A stretch of 64,000 nt of DNA, taken from Marivita lacus. GTDB lineage: Bacteria; Pseudomonadota; Alphaproteobacteria; Rhodobacterales; Rhodobacteraceae. Under the pieces are notes generated by a model. It saw only the letters and a list, made by a program, of their open reading frames with translations. It searched no databases and was not told the origin of the DNA. This document shows positions 19,128 through 28,553 of the stretch, piece by piece. Made by a program: the position numbers and the translations under genes. Position 1 is the stretch's first letter; each line of letters opens with the position of its first letter. The stretch covers positions 174,844-238,843 of the forward strand of contig NZ_BMFC01000005.1 in the NCBI RefSeq assembly GCF_014637725.1, read 5' to 3'.

Positions 19128-19536
19128 GGGTCACCTGATGGAATCGGTTGCTGCGCCAAGAGGTGCAGTCACAAGAGGGAAAGTCAAAATGGGCGGTCTG
19201 GGCCGTAAATGCAACCTTGGTCGTATATGTCTAAGTTTACACTATAGTGTCTTGAATTCATTACATTTCACCAATGCCGCATTTTTCGGCTTTGTGGGGT
19301 CGCGTGCAGCCACAGCTTTTTTTCTTCCAAAGCTGTACGAATTAAGTACCTTTGAGGGGCAAGCAGTTGGCTTCATTCGGTTTCGGGCGGCACACACCCA
19401 CCCCTCGCTCCCCGCTTCTCGATGGCGAATAAGGCCCTGCTTGCACTGATCGTCCAAGCCCTGCGACACAATCGTGACCTTGCGGATCGGGTCGTTTTTG
19501 CGCATATCTGCACCACAGAGCAAAAAGGTGAGACCC
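19128..19536. other. Gene-less divergent region between uvrB and the complex I subunit gene
   Basis: No convincing gene is seen in these 409 bp, which must carry the promoters of both flanking genes. It is AT-richer than its surroundings around 19220-19340. It holds a perfect 12-bp palindrome and a run of eight T residues near 19318. Confidence 0.6.
19239..19250. promoter_or_regulatory. Perfect palindrome ACACTATAGTGT
   Basis: A perfect 12-bp palindrome about 110 bp upstream of the uvrB start, in the AT-rich part of the divergent region. It could be an operator or part of a promoter. No family of binding protein is obvious. Confidence 0.3.
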
Positions 19537-19848
19537 ATGCGCGCCCGGATTTATCAGCCGTCGAGAACCGCCATGTCCTCTGGCAGTGCTAAAACGCGCC
19601 ACTGGATTCTGGAATTTGCGCCCGAAAGCCCGCGCGAGATTGATCCTTTGATGGGCTGGACGTCCTCCTCCGACACGCAAAGCCAGGTGCGGCTCAAGTT
19701 CGACACGCTGGATGCGGCCAAGGCTTATGCCAAGGACCACGGCATTGAAGTGATCCAGTTCGCGCCGAACAAGCGCAAACCGAATATCCGGGCCCGTGGC
19801 TACGCCGAGAATTTCGCCGTGGATCGCAAGGGTGCCTGGACACATTGA
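19537..19848 (+). CDS. NADH dehydrogenase complex I accessory subunit (NDUFS4-like, ETC_C1)
   Basis: A 103-residue protein resembling the conserved region of the eukaryotic 18-kDa complex I subunit, found as an accessory subunit in alphaproteobacteria. Typical features are [16 protein letters not shown] at the start, [19 protein letters not shown], then [20 protein letters not shown] and a basic C-terminal stretch with [19 protein letters not shown]. The ATG at 19537 has an AAAGGTGAG site. It is encoded alone, away from any nuo operon. Confidence 0.88.
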   Translation: MRARIYQPSRTAMSSGSAKTRHWILEFAPESPREIDPLMGWTSSSDTQSQVRLKFDTLDAAKAYAKDHGIEVIQFAPNKRKPNIRARGYAENFAVDRKGAWTH

Positions 19849-19923
19849 TTGTGTAAATCGGGGCAAAGTTAGCACGGAATCGGCCAAAGATTTCGCGAAG
19901 CACTTAGGTTGAGCTAGATATGG

Positions 19924-19943
19924 GGCGCCCACTGGGCGCCTTT
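19924..19943 (+). terminator. Weak terminator hairpin
   Basis: The 7-bp GC stem GGCGCCC / GGGCGCC with a 3-nt loop is followed by TTT. It lies about 75 bp after the complex I subunit gene and before the DUF6880-like gene. Confidence 0.4.
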
Positions 19944-19989
19944 GCTATATGTAGGGTCTGGTCGAGAGTTGCGGCACAGGGGGACGGCA

Positions 19990-21420
19990 ATGGCGGGAAA
20001 AGCTCTGAACAAGGCGAACTTGCTGACCCTCGGCGCGGATGTTCTCGCCGACCTGCTCTTGGAAACCGTCAAGGGCGATGCTGCCCGCCAGCGGCGCGTC
20101 CGCATGGCGCTTGCAGCGGATCAGGGACCCGAGACCATCGCCGCCGATGTGCGCAAACGGTTTGCGCAGGTCCGGCGGGGACGCAGTTACATCTCTCGCA
20201 AGTCACAAAAGACGCTGGCCAAGGAACTGTCCGACCTGACGCAGCTGATCGAAACGGGCATTGCACCCGACGCGCCCGATCTGGCGTTCGATCTGCTTTG
20301 GGCGCAGCTACATCTGGCGGCCGGTATTCATGAGCGCACAGACGACAGTTGGGGCACGATCGGCGACGCAATGCGCGACGCGATGGACGCGATCTCCCGT
20401 GTTGCGCCATCCATGACAAAAGACCCGAAGGGTCTGGCCGAAGACGTTTTCGAGGCGGTCTCGGTCGATGGCTACGGCGCGTTTGATCATGCCGTCCACG
20501 CCTTGGCAGAGGCGTTGGGAGACGACGGTCTGGCGCATCTCAAGGTACTGTCGGAGACCGCGCGGTCTGCGCCGCTGACCGAGGCCGATCTGATCTTGTA
20601 TGAGTTCATCACCGACCCAGCACAACGCGAAGACCGCGCACGGGTCGCACGTGACCGGACCGTCGAGATGATCCTGCAGGATGTCGCCGATCTGCAAGGC
20701 GACGTGGACGCATGGCTGTCCCGATACACGCCCGAGCAACTGACCTTTCACACCATCGCCCCCGAGGCCGCGACACGCCTGCTGGCCGCCGGTCGCGCCG
20801 AAGAGGCGCTTCGGCTAGTCGAAGGTGCCCTGCCGAACGACTACTGGTTCGATACCGCCGATCTCGATGAAGCGCATTTCGCCTGTCTTGAGGCTTTGGG
20901 CCGCAAGGACGACCTGCGTGCAGCTCTGTGGGCGCGGTTCGAAAAGCGCCTTTGTCCGGACGCGCTGCGCCGGCACCTCAAGCTCCTGCCGGATTTCGAG
21001 GACATCGAAGCCGAAGACGCCGCCCGCCAGCATGTTTTGGCGTTTCCATCGGTGGATGCTGCCTTGGCCTATTGCCTGCAAATCCAGGACATGTCGCTGG
21101 CGGTCAAACTGATCATGGCGCGTCATATGGAGATCGACGGCGAGGCTTACGACATCCTGACGCCGCTGGCCGATGCTCTTGCCCTGACCCATCCCTTGGC
21201 AGCAGTCCTCCTCTGGCGGTCGATGATCGACTTCGCCCTGACCAAGGCCCGCTCAGGCCGCTACGGCCACGCCGCCCGCCACCTAGCGTCCTGCGCTTCA
21301 GTGGATATCTCGATACCGGACTATGAAGGGCACCCGACACATGAGGAATATCTCAACGCGTTGAAGGCAAGTCACGCGCGCAAGGCCTCGTTCTGGGAGC
21401 GCGTCGCGGATTTTGGGTGA
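19990..21420 (+). CDS. DUF6880-like protein of unknown function
   Basis: A 476-residue soluble protein with no signal peptide or TM segment, read from the ATG at 19990 behind an AGGGGGA site. It is mostly alpha-helical in appearance, with repeated leucine/alanine-rich helical pairs. From memory the overall pattern, including the C-terminal stretch LLWRSMIDFALTKARSGRYGHAARHL, matches a family annotated DUF6880. No catalytic motif is evident. It stands alone between a complex I subunit gene and an AI-2E-family transporter gene. Confidence 0.65.
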   Translation: MAGKALNKANLLTLGADVLADLLLETVKGDAARQRRVRMALAADQGPETIAADVRKRFAQVRRGRSYISRKSQKTLAKELSDLTQLIETGIAPDAPDLAFDLLWAQLHLAAGIHERTDDSWGTIGDAMRDAMDAISRVAPSMTKDPKGLAEDVFEAVSVDGYGAFDHAVHALAEALGDDGLAHLKVLSETARSAPLTEADLILYEFITDPAQREDRARVARDRTVEMILQDVADLQGDVDAWLSRYTPEQLTFHTIAPEAATRLLAAGRAEEALRLVEGALPNDYWFDTADLDEAHFACLEALGRKDDLRAALWARFEKRLCPDALRRHLKLLPDFEDIEAEDAARQHVLAFPSVDAALAYCLQIQDMSLAVKLIMARHMEIDGEAYDILTPLADALALTHPLAAVLLWRSMIDFALTKARSGRYGHAARHLASCASVDISIPDYEGHPTHEEYLNALKASHARKASFWERVADFG

Positions 21421-21718
21421 ACAAGTTTTAGTCTCTGGTCGCGGAGCGCGGGTTGGAAAGCGGGTGGATTCCGGAAGTTCGACGCAGGTCAATTCGCATG
21501 GCGCAGCGAGTGGGCCACCCGCTGCGTCGCGGCATGCCTGCACCGAGGCCAGACCGATGGAGCTCTGAGACCATCAACGCGCACCTTGTGTGTTCTTGGA
21601 AGACCGCGGCCGATGTCCTCGTCGCCCTCGATGTAGGTGCAGTCCAGCTGATTTGGGCGTGTGGACACCAGCACCGCCTGCGCACCAACGTCAAGATACA
21701 GCCTTCCCGCAATGCGCG
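21421..21718. other. Intergenic stretch with no supported gene
   Basis: The 298 bp between two convergent genes contain only short overlapping open frames in several registers. One minus-strand frame (21674-21489) looks protein-like in places but has no start site or family match that I can support. Confidence 0.5.
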
Positions 21719-22762
21719 TCAGGGTCGCAGTTGCCCTGCGCCGACAATCGTCTCGTCCTCACGCTCGAGGTAATCACCGACATATACTTCGCGGACCAGC
21801 GTCATCCCAACCGCGGCGAGCGGGGTAGCGAGAGCGAGGCCCAAGAGGCCAAAGAGCACGCCCAGCAGGAGCTGCATGGAAATTATGAGGACCGGAGACA
21901 ATGACACCCGCTCCTGCTGAATCAACGGCGTGATGAAATAGCTCTCGAGCGTCTGCACTGACAGGTAGACGAGGATCACCAGAAGAACGGTAGTGCCTCC
22001 CTCCGGAAGAGCCAGAAGGATCGCAGGTACGGCGGCGAGTACCGGGCCGATGTTCGGGATGAAGGCCAGCAGAGCCGCGATGAGGCCAAGAATGAAGGCC
22101 AGTGGAATGCCGAGCAGCCAGAGACCAAACGAGGTGAGCAAGCCGACCACGCTCATCGCCATCAGCTGGGCGATCAGCCATTTCTGTACGGTCAACCCCG
22201 CCTTGCCGAGCACCTGGTTGCCCCGCTTGCGGATAGACGGCGCAAGGAGCGCGATGAGCCCGCGGCGGTAACAGTCAGGGTCAAGCGCGCCGTAAAGGCC
22301 GATGAACAGAATGATGATGAAGTTGCCGAGCGCGCCGAAGGTGCTGGTCACGGCAGTCGCGGCAGCCTTGCCGCCTTCACCCGACACCAGCCCTGCTGGA
22401 TTTGCGCTCTCCAGAAGCCGCTCGCCCCACGCGAACTCCTCGATCCTCCCGCGCAACTCCTCGATCGCGGATGGGATCTCCTCGGTCAACTGGTTGAATT
22501 GCGAGACGGCCGCAGGTGCAAAAGCCATCACGGCTGCTGCGAGCACGCCGATCATCAGCAAGATGAAGATGCCGATGCCCCATCCCCGCGCCAATCCGAC
22601 GTGCCGCGCAATGAAGGTGCCGCCGCCGTCGAGCAGGACCGCGATCAGCAAGCCTGCGAAGACAACCAGCAAGACGTCCGGCGCGATGATGAGCAGGAAC
22701 AGGAGCGTGACGAGGATGACCACCAGCGAAACCGACCGCCGGCTGGGGTTGACTGAACTCAT
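21719..22762 (-). CDS. AI-2E family transporter (PerM/TqsA-like)
   Basis: A 347-residue inner-membrane protein read from the second methionine (MSSVNPSRRS). About eight TM segments are visible: two near residues 15-55 and one near 65-90, then a soluble stretch, and a C-terminal block of TM segments including GIPLAFILGLIAALLAFIPNIGPVLAAVPA, which is the family hallmark. Members have been linked to autoinducer-2 export or to sodium/proton antiport, and the substrate here is not determinable. It lies just downstream of the first RND efflux operon on the same strand, about 100 bp away. Confidence 0.85.
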   Translation of the reverse strand: MSSVNPSRRSVSLVVILVTLLFLLIIAPDVLLVVFAGLLIAVLLDGGGTFIARHVGLARGWGIGIFILLMIGVLAAAVMAFAPAAVSQFNQLTEEIPSAIEELRGRIEEFAWGERLLESANPAGLVSGEGGKAAATAVTSTFGALGNFIIILFIGLYGALDPDCYRRGLIALLAPSIRKRGNQVLGKAGLTVQKWLIAQLMAMSVVGLLTSFGLWLLGIPLAFILGLIAALLAFIPNIGPVLAAVPAILLALPEGGTTVLLVILVYLSVQTLESYFITPLIQQERVSLSPVLIISMQLLLGVLFGLLGLALATPLAAVGMTLVREVYVGDYLEREDETIVGAGQLRP

Positions 22763-22869
22763 GCTTATCAACACTCAATCACGGGATCGGTTCCGTCTGC
22801 GGCTGGTTATGGCGGCTAGATCCCGTTCTGCCAAATGTCGCAGGATGAACGAACGCCCGCGATCCGAAT

Positions 22870-25800
22870 TCAGGTTTTGGTCGGCTCCGGCACTGTGCTG
22901 ACGAGCGGCAGGGACTCTTTTTGTCGTTTCTCGCCCAGCATCAGCATCGCAGGGGTCAGGATCAGGGTGAGCAATGTGGCGACCACCAGCCCGCCGACGA
23001 TAGCACTGGAGAGTTCGGTCCAGTATTGCGTGGACGGCGCGCCGAAGACGATGTCGCGGGTGAAGAAGTTCAGGTTCGCACCCAGGACCATCGGCATGAG
23101 GCCGAGCGCCGTCGTGATGGATGTCAGCATGACGGGCCGCAGGCGTTGTGCGCCTGTGCGGAGCGCGGCCTCGCGCGCAGGCAAGCCTGATCGCTTCAGG
23201 TCGTTGTAGGTGTCGATCAGCACGATATTGTTGTTCACCACGATCCCCGCCAGCGCGATGACCCCGATGCCGCCCATCACGATGCCGAAGGGACGTCCTG
23301 TGATGATCAGGCCCAGCAGCACGCCCGCGATCGAGAAGACGATGGCGCTCATCACCACGAAGGCCTGGTAGAAATTGTTGAATTGCAGGACCAGGATGAC
23401 GAGCATCAGGAAGATCGCGGCGGCGAAGGCGCCGGCGAGGAAGATCATGGTCTCCGCCTGATCTTCGGCCTCGCCCGCGAAACTGTAGCTAACGCCGTCG
23501 GGTAAGTCGGCCGCCTCCAGTGCGGATTGCAGCGCCGTGACCTGATCGTTGACCAGAAGGGGCGGCGCGACATTGGCCTCGACCGACACGACGCGGGCCT
23601 CGTCGATCCGGGTGATCGTGCCGGTGCGTTCGCTTGGCGCAAAGGTGACGAAGTTCGAGATTGGGACCAGCCCGGCGCTGGTCGGCACCCGCAGGTTGCC
23701 GAGCGCGGACAGCGATCGTTCCTCGGCCGGGAAGCGCACGCGGATGTCGAGCTCGCCATCTGCGTCGCTGGGGCGGTAATCGGCGACGGCGATGCCTTGA
23801 GTCAGAAGCTGCACGGCTTGGCCCAGCAGGCTGACATCCGCACCGTAGCGCGCGGCTTCGGCCCGGTTGACGAGAATCGAGACCTCGACGCCCGGAAGGG
23901 GGCGGGTGTCGGTGACATCGGTGAAGCCGCCGATGCGTTCCATGATCCCCAGCACCTGATCGACCGCTTCGGCCTGCACCGCCGGATTGCGCGCCGCGAT
24001 TTGGAGGTTCACCGGCTTGCCGCTGGTCGGGCCGCCGCTTTCAGTCTGCACCTGCACGTCGATCCCGGCGATGTTGGACACGCTGTCCCGGATGTCGGCT
24101 CCGATCTGCGCGGCGGTCCGGCGCGTATCCCAGTCGATCAGCTCCAACTGCAAGGTGCCGATAATTTCCTCGTCGCCCTGTCCCGCGCTCATGGTCGAGC
24201 GGGCGTAGACGGTGGCAACTTCATCGAAACCAAGCAGACGCTCTTCGACCTGCCGCACCAGCGCGTCGCGCTCGTAGATCGAAAAGTTGTCGCGCGCGCG
24301 GACCTGCACCTGCATGAACTCGGGCTCGACGGACGGGAAGAACGTCACGCCCTTGCCAAGCTGGCCGTACAGGCCGAAGCCCCCCAACAGCAGCGCAAGC
24401 GCGAGCATGGCGGTAGCGCCAGGTCGCAGGATCGCCCATTCCAGCAGGCGCACGTAGGCGCCGGTCAATCCTCCGATCCTTCGTGGATCACCCGTTTCGG
24501 CCTCGTGCAGCGCACGCTTGGCTTTTGCGGTCTGCGGCTGTCGCTTGCCGATCAACCCGCCCAGAACGGGAATGAAGATCAGCGCCATGAAGAGAGACGC
24601 GAAGAGCGTCAGGATCACGGTGATCGGCAGGAACTTCATGAACTCGCCGACCATTCCGGTCCAGAATAGCAACGGGAAGAACACCGACAGGGTCGTGGCC
24701 GTGGACGAGATGATGGGCCATGACATCCGCTTGGCGGCAAAAGCGTAGGCGTCGCGCGGAGTTGCGCCTTCCTGCAAGCGCCGGTCGGCCAGTTCGGTCG
24801 TGACGATGGCGCCGTCCACCAGCATGCCGACCACCAGGATCAGGGAGAACAGCACGACGATGTTCATCGTGAAGCCCATGGCCCAGAGGGCTGTCACGCC
24901 CGCGAGGAACGCACCCGGTATGGCGAGACCAACCAGGATCGCCGAACGCACCCCCAGAGCGAAGATGATGACGATCATCACGAGAATCACGGCGGCAATC
25001 ACGTTTGCCTCCAGGTCCGACAGCAGCGTTTCGACCTGTTCGGACTGGTCCTGAAGATACGTAACCTCGACGCTGTCGGGCCAGTCTGCGCGCAGGTCTT
25101 CCAACGCAGACTTGGCTCCGGCCACGGTGTCGATGATATTGGCGCCGGACCGTTTCTTGACCTCGAGCGCCAGCGCGGGCTGGCCCTCGATCCTTGCGAA
25201 GCCGGTCGGGTCCTGAAAGGCGCGCCGGATCGTTGCGACATCCTCGAACGTGACCACGGTGTCGCCACGCACCTTCACGGGGATGTCCATGACATCCTGA
25301 AGATCCTCGATCAGGCCAGGCACCTTGAGCACCACGCGCCCGCCACCAGTTTCGATGGCACCCGCGGCGATCAAGCGGTTATTGCGCTGGAGCTGGCCGA
25401 TCAATTCGTCGAAGCTGAGGTTGTAGGTCTGGAACACCGTCGGGTCGATCAGCACTTCCAGGAATTCGTCACGCGACCCGCCGATATCTACCTCCAGCAC
25501 GCCGGGAATGCCCTCTATGGCTTCCTGCGCATCGTCGGCAAGCGCGTTCAGCGTGCGCTCGGGTACGGGGCCCGACACGATGGCCGTGATGATCGGGAAC
25601 AGTGCGGTGTTGATCTCGGTGATCGACAGGTCATAGGCGTCTTCGGGCAGATCGCCCTCGATCCGGTCGGCGGCCTCGCGCACCTTGTCGAGCGCCTCGT
25701 CGATGTCGCCGCCAGGCGTGAATTCGAGCTGGACGTTGGCATAGCCTTCGCCGGCGCTGCTGGTCATCTTGTCCAGCCCTGTCAGCGCCGCGAATTCCGT

Positions 25801-26007
25801 CTCCATCGGCTCGATCAACAGGCGTTCGGCATCGGTCGGGCTGATCCCTTCCAGTCCAGTCGAGACATAAACCAGCGGCAGAGGCACCTCTGGATTGGCC
25901 TCCTTCGGAATAGAGACATAGGCGACAGCCCCTACGCTCAGGATCATCAGAAGAGCCATCATCACGACACGGCTGCGTGAGAATGCGGCGTCGATGAGCG
26001 TGTTCAT
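22870..26007 (-). CDS. RND efflux pump, inner-membrane subunit (locus 1)
   Basis: The 1045-residue pump has the RND duplicated architecture: an N-terminal TM, a large periplasmic loop, a block of TMs near residues 335-480, a second loop and a final TM block. The TM4 proton-relay region reads GMLVDGAIV, so only the first of the two classic aspartates is present. The TM10 lysine position is asparagine (VNNNIVLID). It therefore belongs to a branch unlike AcrB, of unknown substrate. It overlaps the adaptor gene by 4 bp (ATGA) and ends the tetR-adaptor-pump operon. No outer-membrane factor gene is adjacent. Confidence 0.92.
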   Translation of the reverse strand: MNTLIDAAFSRSRVVMMALLMILSVGAVAYVSIPKEANPEVPLPLVYVSTGLEGISPTDAERLLIEPMETEFAALTGLDKMTSSAGEGYANVQLEFTPGGDIDEALDKVREAADRIEGDLPEDAYDLSITEINTALFPIITAIVSGPVPERTLNALADDAQEAIEGIPGVLEVDIGGSRDEFLEVLIDPTVFQTYNLSFDELIGQLQRNNRLIAAGAIETGGGRVVLKVPGLIEDLQDVMDIPVKVRGDTVVTFEDVATIRRAFQDPTGFARIEGQPALALEVKKRSGANIIDTVAGAKSALEDLRADWPDSVEVTYLQDQSEQVETLLSDLEANVIAAVILVMIVIIFALGVRSAILVGLAIPGAFLAGVTALWAMGFTMNIVVLFSLILVVGMLVDGAIVTTELADRRLQEGATPRDAYAFAAKRMSWPIISSTATTLSVFFPLLFWTGMVGEFMKFLPITVILTLFASLFMALIFIPVLGGLIGKRQPQTAKAKRALHEAETGDPRRIGGLTGAYVRLLEWAILRPGATAMLALALLLGGFGLYGQLGKGVTFFPSVEPEFMQVQVRARDNFSIYERDALVRQVEERLLGFDEVATVYARSTMSAGQGDEEIIGTLQLELIDWDTRRTAAQIGADIRDSVSNIAGIDVQVQTESGGPTSGKPVNLQIAARNPAVQAEAVDQVLGIMERIGGFTDVTDTRPLPGVEVSILVNRAEAARYGADVSLLGQAVQLLTQGIAVADYRPSDADGELDIRVRFPAEERSLSALGNLRVPTSAGLVPISNFVTFAPSERTGTITRIDEARVVSVEANVAPPLLVNDQVTALQSALEAADLPDGVSYSFAGEAEDQAETMIFLAGAFAAAIFLMLVILVLQFNNFYQAFVVMSAIVFSIAGVLLGLIITGRPFGIVMGGIGVIALAGIVVNNNIVLIDTYNDLKRSGLPAREAALRTGAQRLRPVMLTSITTALGLMPMVLGANLNFFTRDIVFGAPSTQYWTELSSAIVGGLVVATLLTLILTPAMLMLGEKRQKESLPLVSTVPEPTKT

Positions 26008-27134
26008 TGGTTCGTCTCCGTGACGTTGGACGCTTTTACAGGAGACGGTGCGACGATCTCGCCCGCGTTCACGAAGCCCTGGCCCACGGTGATGATCCGG
26101 GCAGTGTCGGGCAGACCGGTGACCCAGATACCATCGATTTCAGCGCGCACGATCTCGATCGGGGTGAAGACGACGCGATCCTCGGCGTCGACCGTCTTTA
26201 CGCCCAAGCGACCCTCGGGCGAAAGCGAGACGGTCGAAGGTCGCACGAAATGCGCCTGCGCCTCACCCGTCGGGATACGGATCTCGGCCGAGATGCCCGC
26301 GGGGATCGCTCCGTCCTCGTTCGGCACGGCAATCTCGGCCAGGAACGTGCGCGTCTCGGCATTGGCCGACGTGCCGACGAAGCTGACTGTGCCCTCTCGT
26401 TCCTCTCCGGTGATGAAATTGATCGTCGCTGTCTGGCCGTTCTTGATCCGGTTCAGCGCTTGTTGCGGTACCTGAATGGCGACGGTCAGGGGGCGGTTGT
26501 CTACGATGCGTCCGACCTCGGCCCCAGCCTGCACGAACTCACCCGGATCAAGCGTCAGCGTCTCGACCCGCCCGGCGAAGGGGGCAATGATCTCCAAGGA
26601 TTCCCGGCTTTCCTCTGCCCCTGCCATAGAAGCCTCGGCAGAAGCCAAATCGGCGCGCGCTTCGCTGACGCGGTCCGCCGTCGCGACGCCGCGTTCCAAA
26701 AGCTCCAATGCGTTATCGAATTCACGCTGCGCGCGGGCCAACTCTTCGCGGGCACGGGACAGGTCGGCCTCGGCGCGGGTTGTAGCCAATCGGGCGATCA
26801 CGGCACCCTCGGGGACATCCTCGCCCTTCGATACCAGAACTTCGGCCACATCGCCGGACGCCTCGGCCCGGATCGACGTATCCCGATCCGGCTGAGCCTG
26901 TCCCTCGGCCTGAAAGTAAAGCGTCACCGGGTCGACGGACGATTGCTCGACGGCCACGGCGACCGCGGCGACACGCGGTTCCGAAACTTCCGTCGCGTCT
27001 TCGTCGCCCGACGGCAGAATATAGCCGCTGCCCATCCAGCCGACGATTGCAACTACCAACGCGCCCGCGATCCATGTCGCGCGTGATGCGCCCTTGTCGT
27101 CCTGAAAGGACAATGTTCCGGTCTCGTCTGTCAT
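26004..27134 (-). CDS. RND periplasmic adaptor (membrane fusion) protein, locus 1
   Basis: A 376-residue HlyD/AcrA-type adaptor anchored by one N-terminal TM (WIAGALVVAIVGWMGSGYI). A lipoyl half-motif follows (GDVAEVLVSKGEDVPEGAVIARL), then a coiled-coil hairpin at about residues 115-185, the second lipoyl half (APFAGRVETLTLDPGEFVQAG) and the beta-barrel. It bridges the pump and an outer-membrane channel encoded elsewhere. Its start codon is one base after the tetR stop, and it overlaps the pump gene. Confidence 0.92.
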   Translation of the reverse strand: MTDETGTLSFQDDKGASRATWIAGALVVAIVGWMGSGYILPSGDEDATEVSEPRVAAVAVAVEQSSVDPVTLYFQAEGQAQPDRDTSIRAEASGDVAEVLVSKGEDVPEGAVIARLATTRAEADLSRAREELARAQREFDNALELLERGVATADRVSEARADLASAEASMAGAEESRESLEIIAPFAGRVETLTLDPGEFVQAGAEVGRIVDNRPLTVAIQVPQQALNRIKNGQTATINFITGEEREGTVSFVGTSANAETRTFLAEIAVPNEDGAIPAGISAEIRIPTGEAQAHFVRPSTVSLSPEGRLGVKTVDAEDRVVFTPIEIVRAEIDGIWVTGLPDTARIITVGQGFVNAGEIVAPSPVKASNVTETNQ

Positions 27135-27135
27135 G

Positions 27136-27906
27136 TCATTGATCCTTGTGGCGGCACATCGCGTCCGCTTGTTCGTTGGCGCGATCGGGTGTCGTCAGGC
27201 CGATCAGCATCCGGCGATGATCCTGTGGGCTGGACAACAGAACGCTACCCTGCGGCAGACACAGCAGCCTGTCACAGATCGCCCCTTCTGCCCGCATCCG
27301 GTCGTCGAGAAGCCGCGCTGCCTCATCCAGATCGCCAGAGGACGCGCGAACGACTGCGTCTTCGAGAACTTGTCGCCGCCCATGCGACAGTCCGACGATC
27401 ACCTCGGCCGTTACTCGGGTATCGGTCACGTCGAACGTGCCATCCTCGATGCCCTCGGCGACGAGGTCTTCCAGCACGGGCACGACCGCCACCGCCGTCG
27501 CGTCAAAAATGCGACGATACAGAATGTCGTTGCCGGGCTTCGCGAGAACGTTCGTGAAAAAGCGCATCTCGGCGGTATTCTCGGCCTTCCACGACACCGA
27601 ACCCGCCATGAACGCGTTCAGCCTGGCCAAGGCATCCCCCGAAGCCTCGCGGCGAGCCGTCTCCGCTACGATGATCACCTGTTGGGTCATCCGGACGACG
27701 ATACCGGTCAGCAGATCCTCCTTGGCCGTGAAGTGGTGATAGAAACCGCCCTTGGAGATCCCGGCCGCCTCCAGCACATCGGCAATCGTCACCGCTTCCC
27801 AGCCGCGTTCCATGAACAGAGCCTGAGCCGCATTGAGGATGGCCTCGCGGCGATCTTCAGGTGCCATCCTTTTCCGAGCCGCCTTCGACCCGTTGCCAAG
27901 TTCCAT
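27136..27906 (-). CDS. TetR-family regulator of RND locus 1
   Basis: A 256-residue repressor-type protein. The helix-turn-helix near residues 30-60 includes VLEAAGISKGGFYHHFTAKEDLL, typical of TetR regulators. I start it at ATG 27906, which has GGAC upstream. The in-frame TTG four codons earlier falls inside the palindrome described separately. It is the first gene of a one-direction operon with the adaptor and pump, so it very likely controls its own operon. The inducing ligand is unknown. Confidence 0.9.
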   Translation of the reverse strand: MELGNGSKAARKRMAPEDRREAILNAAQALFMERGWEAVTIADVLEAAGISKGGFYHHFTAKEDLLTGIVVRMTQQVIIVAETARREASGDALARLNAFMAGSVSWKAENTAEMRFFTNVLAKPGNDILYRRIFDATAVAVVPVLEDLVAEGIEDGTFDVTDTRVTAEVIVGLSHGRRQVLEDAVVRASSGDLDEAARLLDDRMRAEGAICDRLLCLPQGSVLLSSPQDHRRMLIGLTTPDRANEQADAMCRHKDQ

Positions 27907-27914
27907 GGTGAAGT

Positions 27915-27947
27915 CCAATTACAAACCGTCGGTCGGTATGTAATTGG
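27915..27947. promoter_or_regulatory. TetR-type operator at the tetR start
   Basis: A 33-bp imperfect palindrome with arms CCAATTACAAACCG and CGGTATGTAATTGG around a 5-bp centre; one base pair mismatches. TetR operators of the TACATACCG...CGGTATGTA style look like this. It ends nine bases before the tetR start codon and would block expression of tetR, adaptor and pump. Confidence 0.7.
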
Positions 27948-28553
27948 CGGCTTCAGAGATGGCAACACCCCAGTTGCGGTCCTCGGAAAACAGGACGGCA
28001 GGCAATCTTCCGAAGTATTGGCCGTGGCCGACAACCCAAGCACTGGATGGCATGGACCGGGGCTTTCGACACAACTCGGGTGAGGCGGACATGGGTGCAG
28101 CTGAATCGAAAGCCTGCTTTGTCCGCGATGTGTGAGTTCACCACCTACGAAATTTTGCGCGACAACGCAAAGGAGCGCGCAACCACCTGACGATGCCCTC
28201 TGTGGTAAAGCATGTCGATCTCGCCCGATTGCAGCGCGGTGAAACGTTCTGTGTTAGAGAGCGGCGTATGACGCACTGCGTCCGCGTCCTCGAGAACGGC
28301 TGCCGCGACGGCGCGCCACGTTTTGACCGACATCGACGCGCGTGCCTTGACATCACCGTTGGCCGGAATTCCGATTGCGGTGTGGTTCGACTTGGCCGAA
28401 GTTCAGGGAATGATCACTCTGACCCCGTCAACCTGACCCGCCTGAAACCGCGGCTTAACCGGATTTGTCCCGGCGCACCGACGCATGTGTCGCCATTCGG
28501 TTTGTCAGGTTATGTGCTCGTTTTTTCGGCGACCAACAGAAACTGGAGATACC
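27948..28553. other. Stretch holding a gene relic but no intact gene
   Basis: Between tetR and the dipeptidase gene no intact frame is convincing. A relic of an amino-acid binding-protein gene lies on the minus strand in the middle and is listed separately. The rest (27948-28144 and 28373-28553) shows no recognisable coding content, apart from the likely promoter of the dipeptidase operon. Confidence 0.5.
28145..28372 (-). pseudogene. Relic of a bztA/aapJ-like amino-acid-binding protein gene
   Basis: A minus-strand frame reads WRAVAAAVLEDADAV followed by TERFTALQSGEIDML. This matches the conserved blocks CRAVAAAVLGDPAAV and TRFTALASGEIDLL of BztA in the same order and spacing. There is no signal peptide or start site, and after IDML the similarity is lost at once, as after a frameshift or deletion. 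Only about 65 codons remain. It is a fragment of a second binding-protein gene. Confidence 0.75.

Noticed and set aside
19128..19400. SOS (LexA) box for uvrB
   Set aside because: I found no GTTC-N7-GTTC or GAAC-N7-GTTC element in the region.
19422..19592. 56-codon frame upstream of the complex I subunit gene
   Set aside because: No ribosome-binding site, overlaps the true start of the next gene, and no family match.
21489..21680. Minus-strand frame that reads protein-like (LVSTRPNQLDCTYIEGDEDIGRG)
   Set aside because: No start site or family match; it overlaps the end of the AI-2E gene in another frame. It could be a relic, but I cannot support a call.
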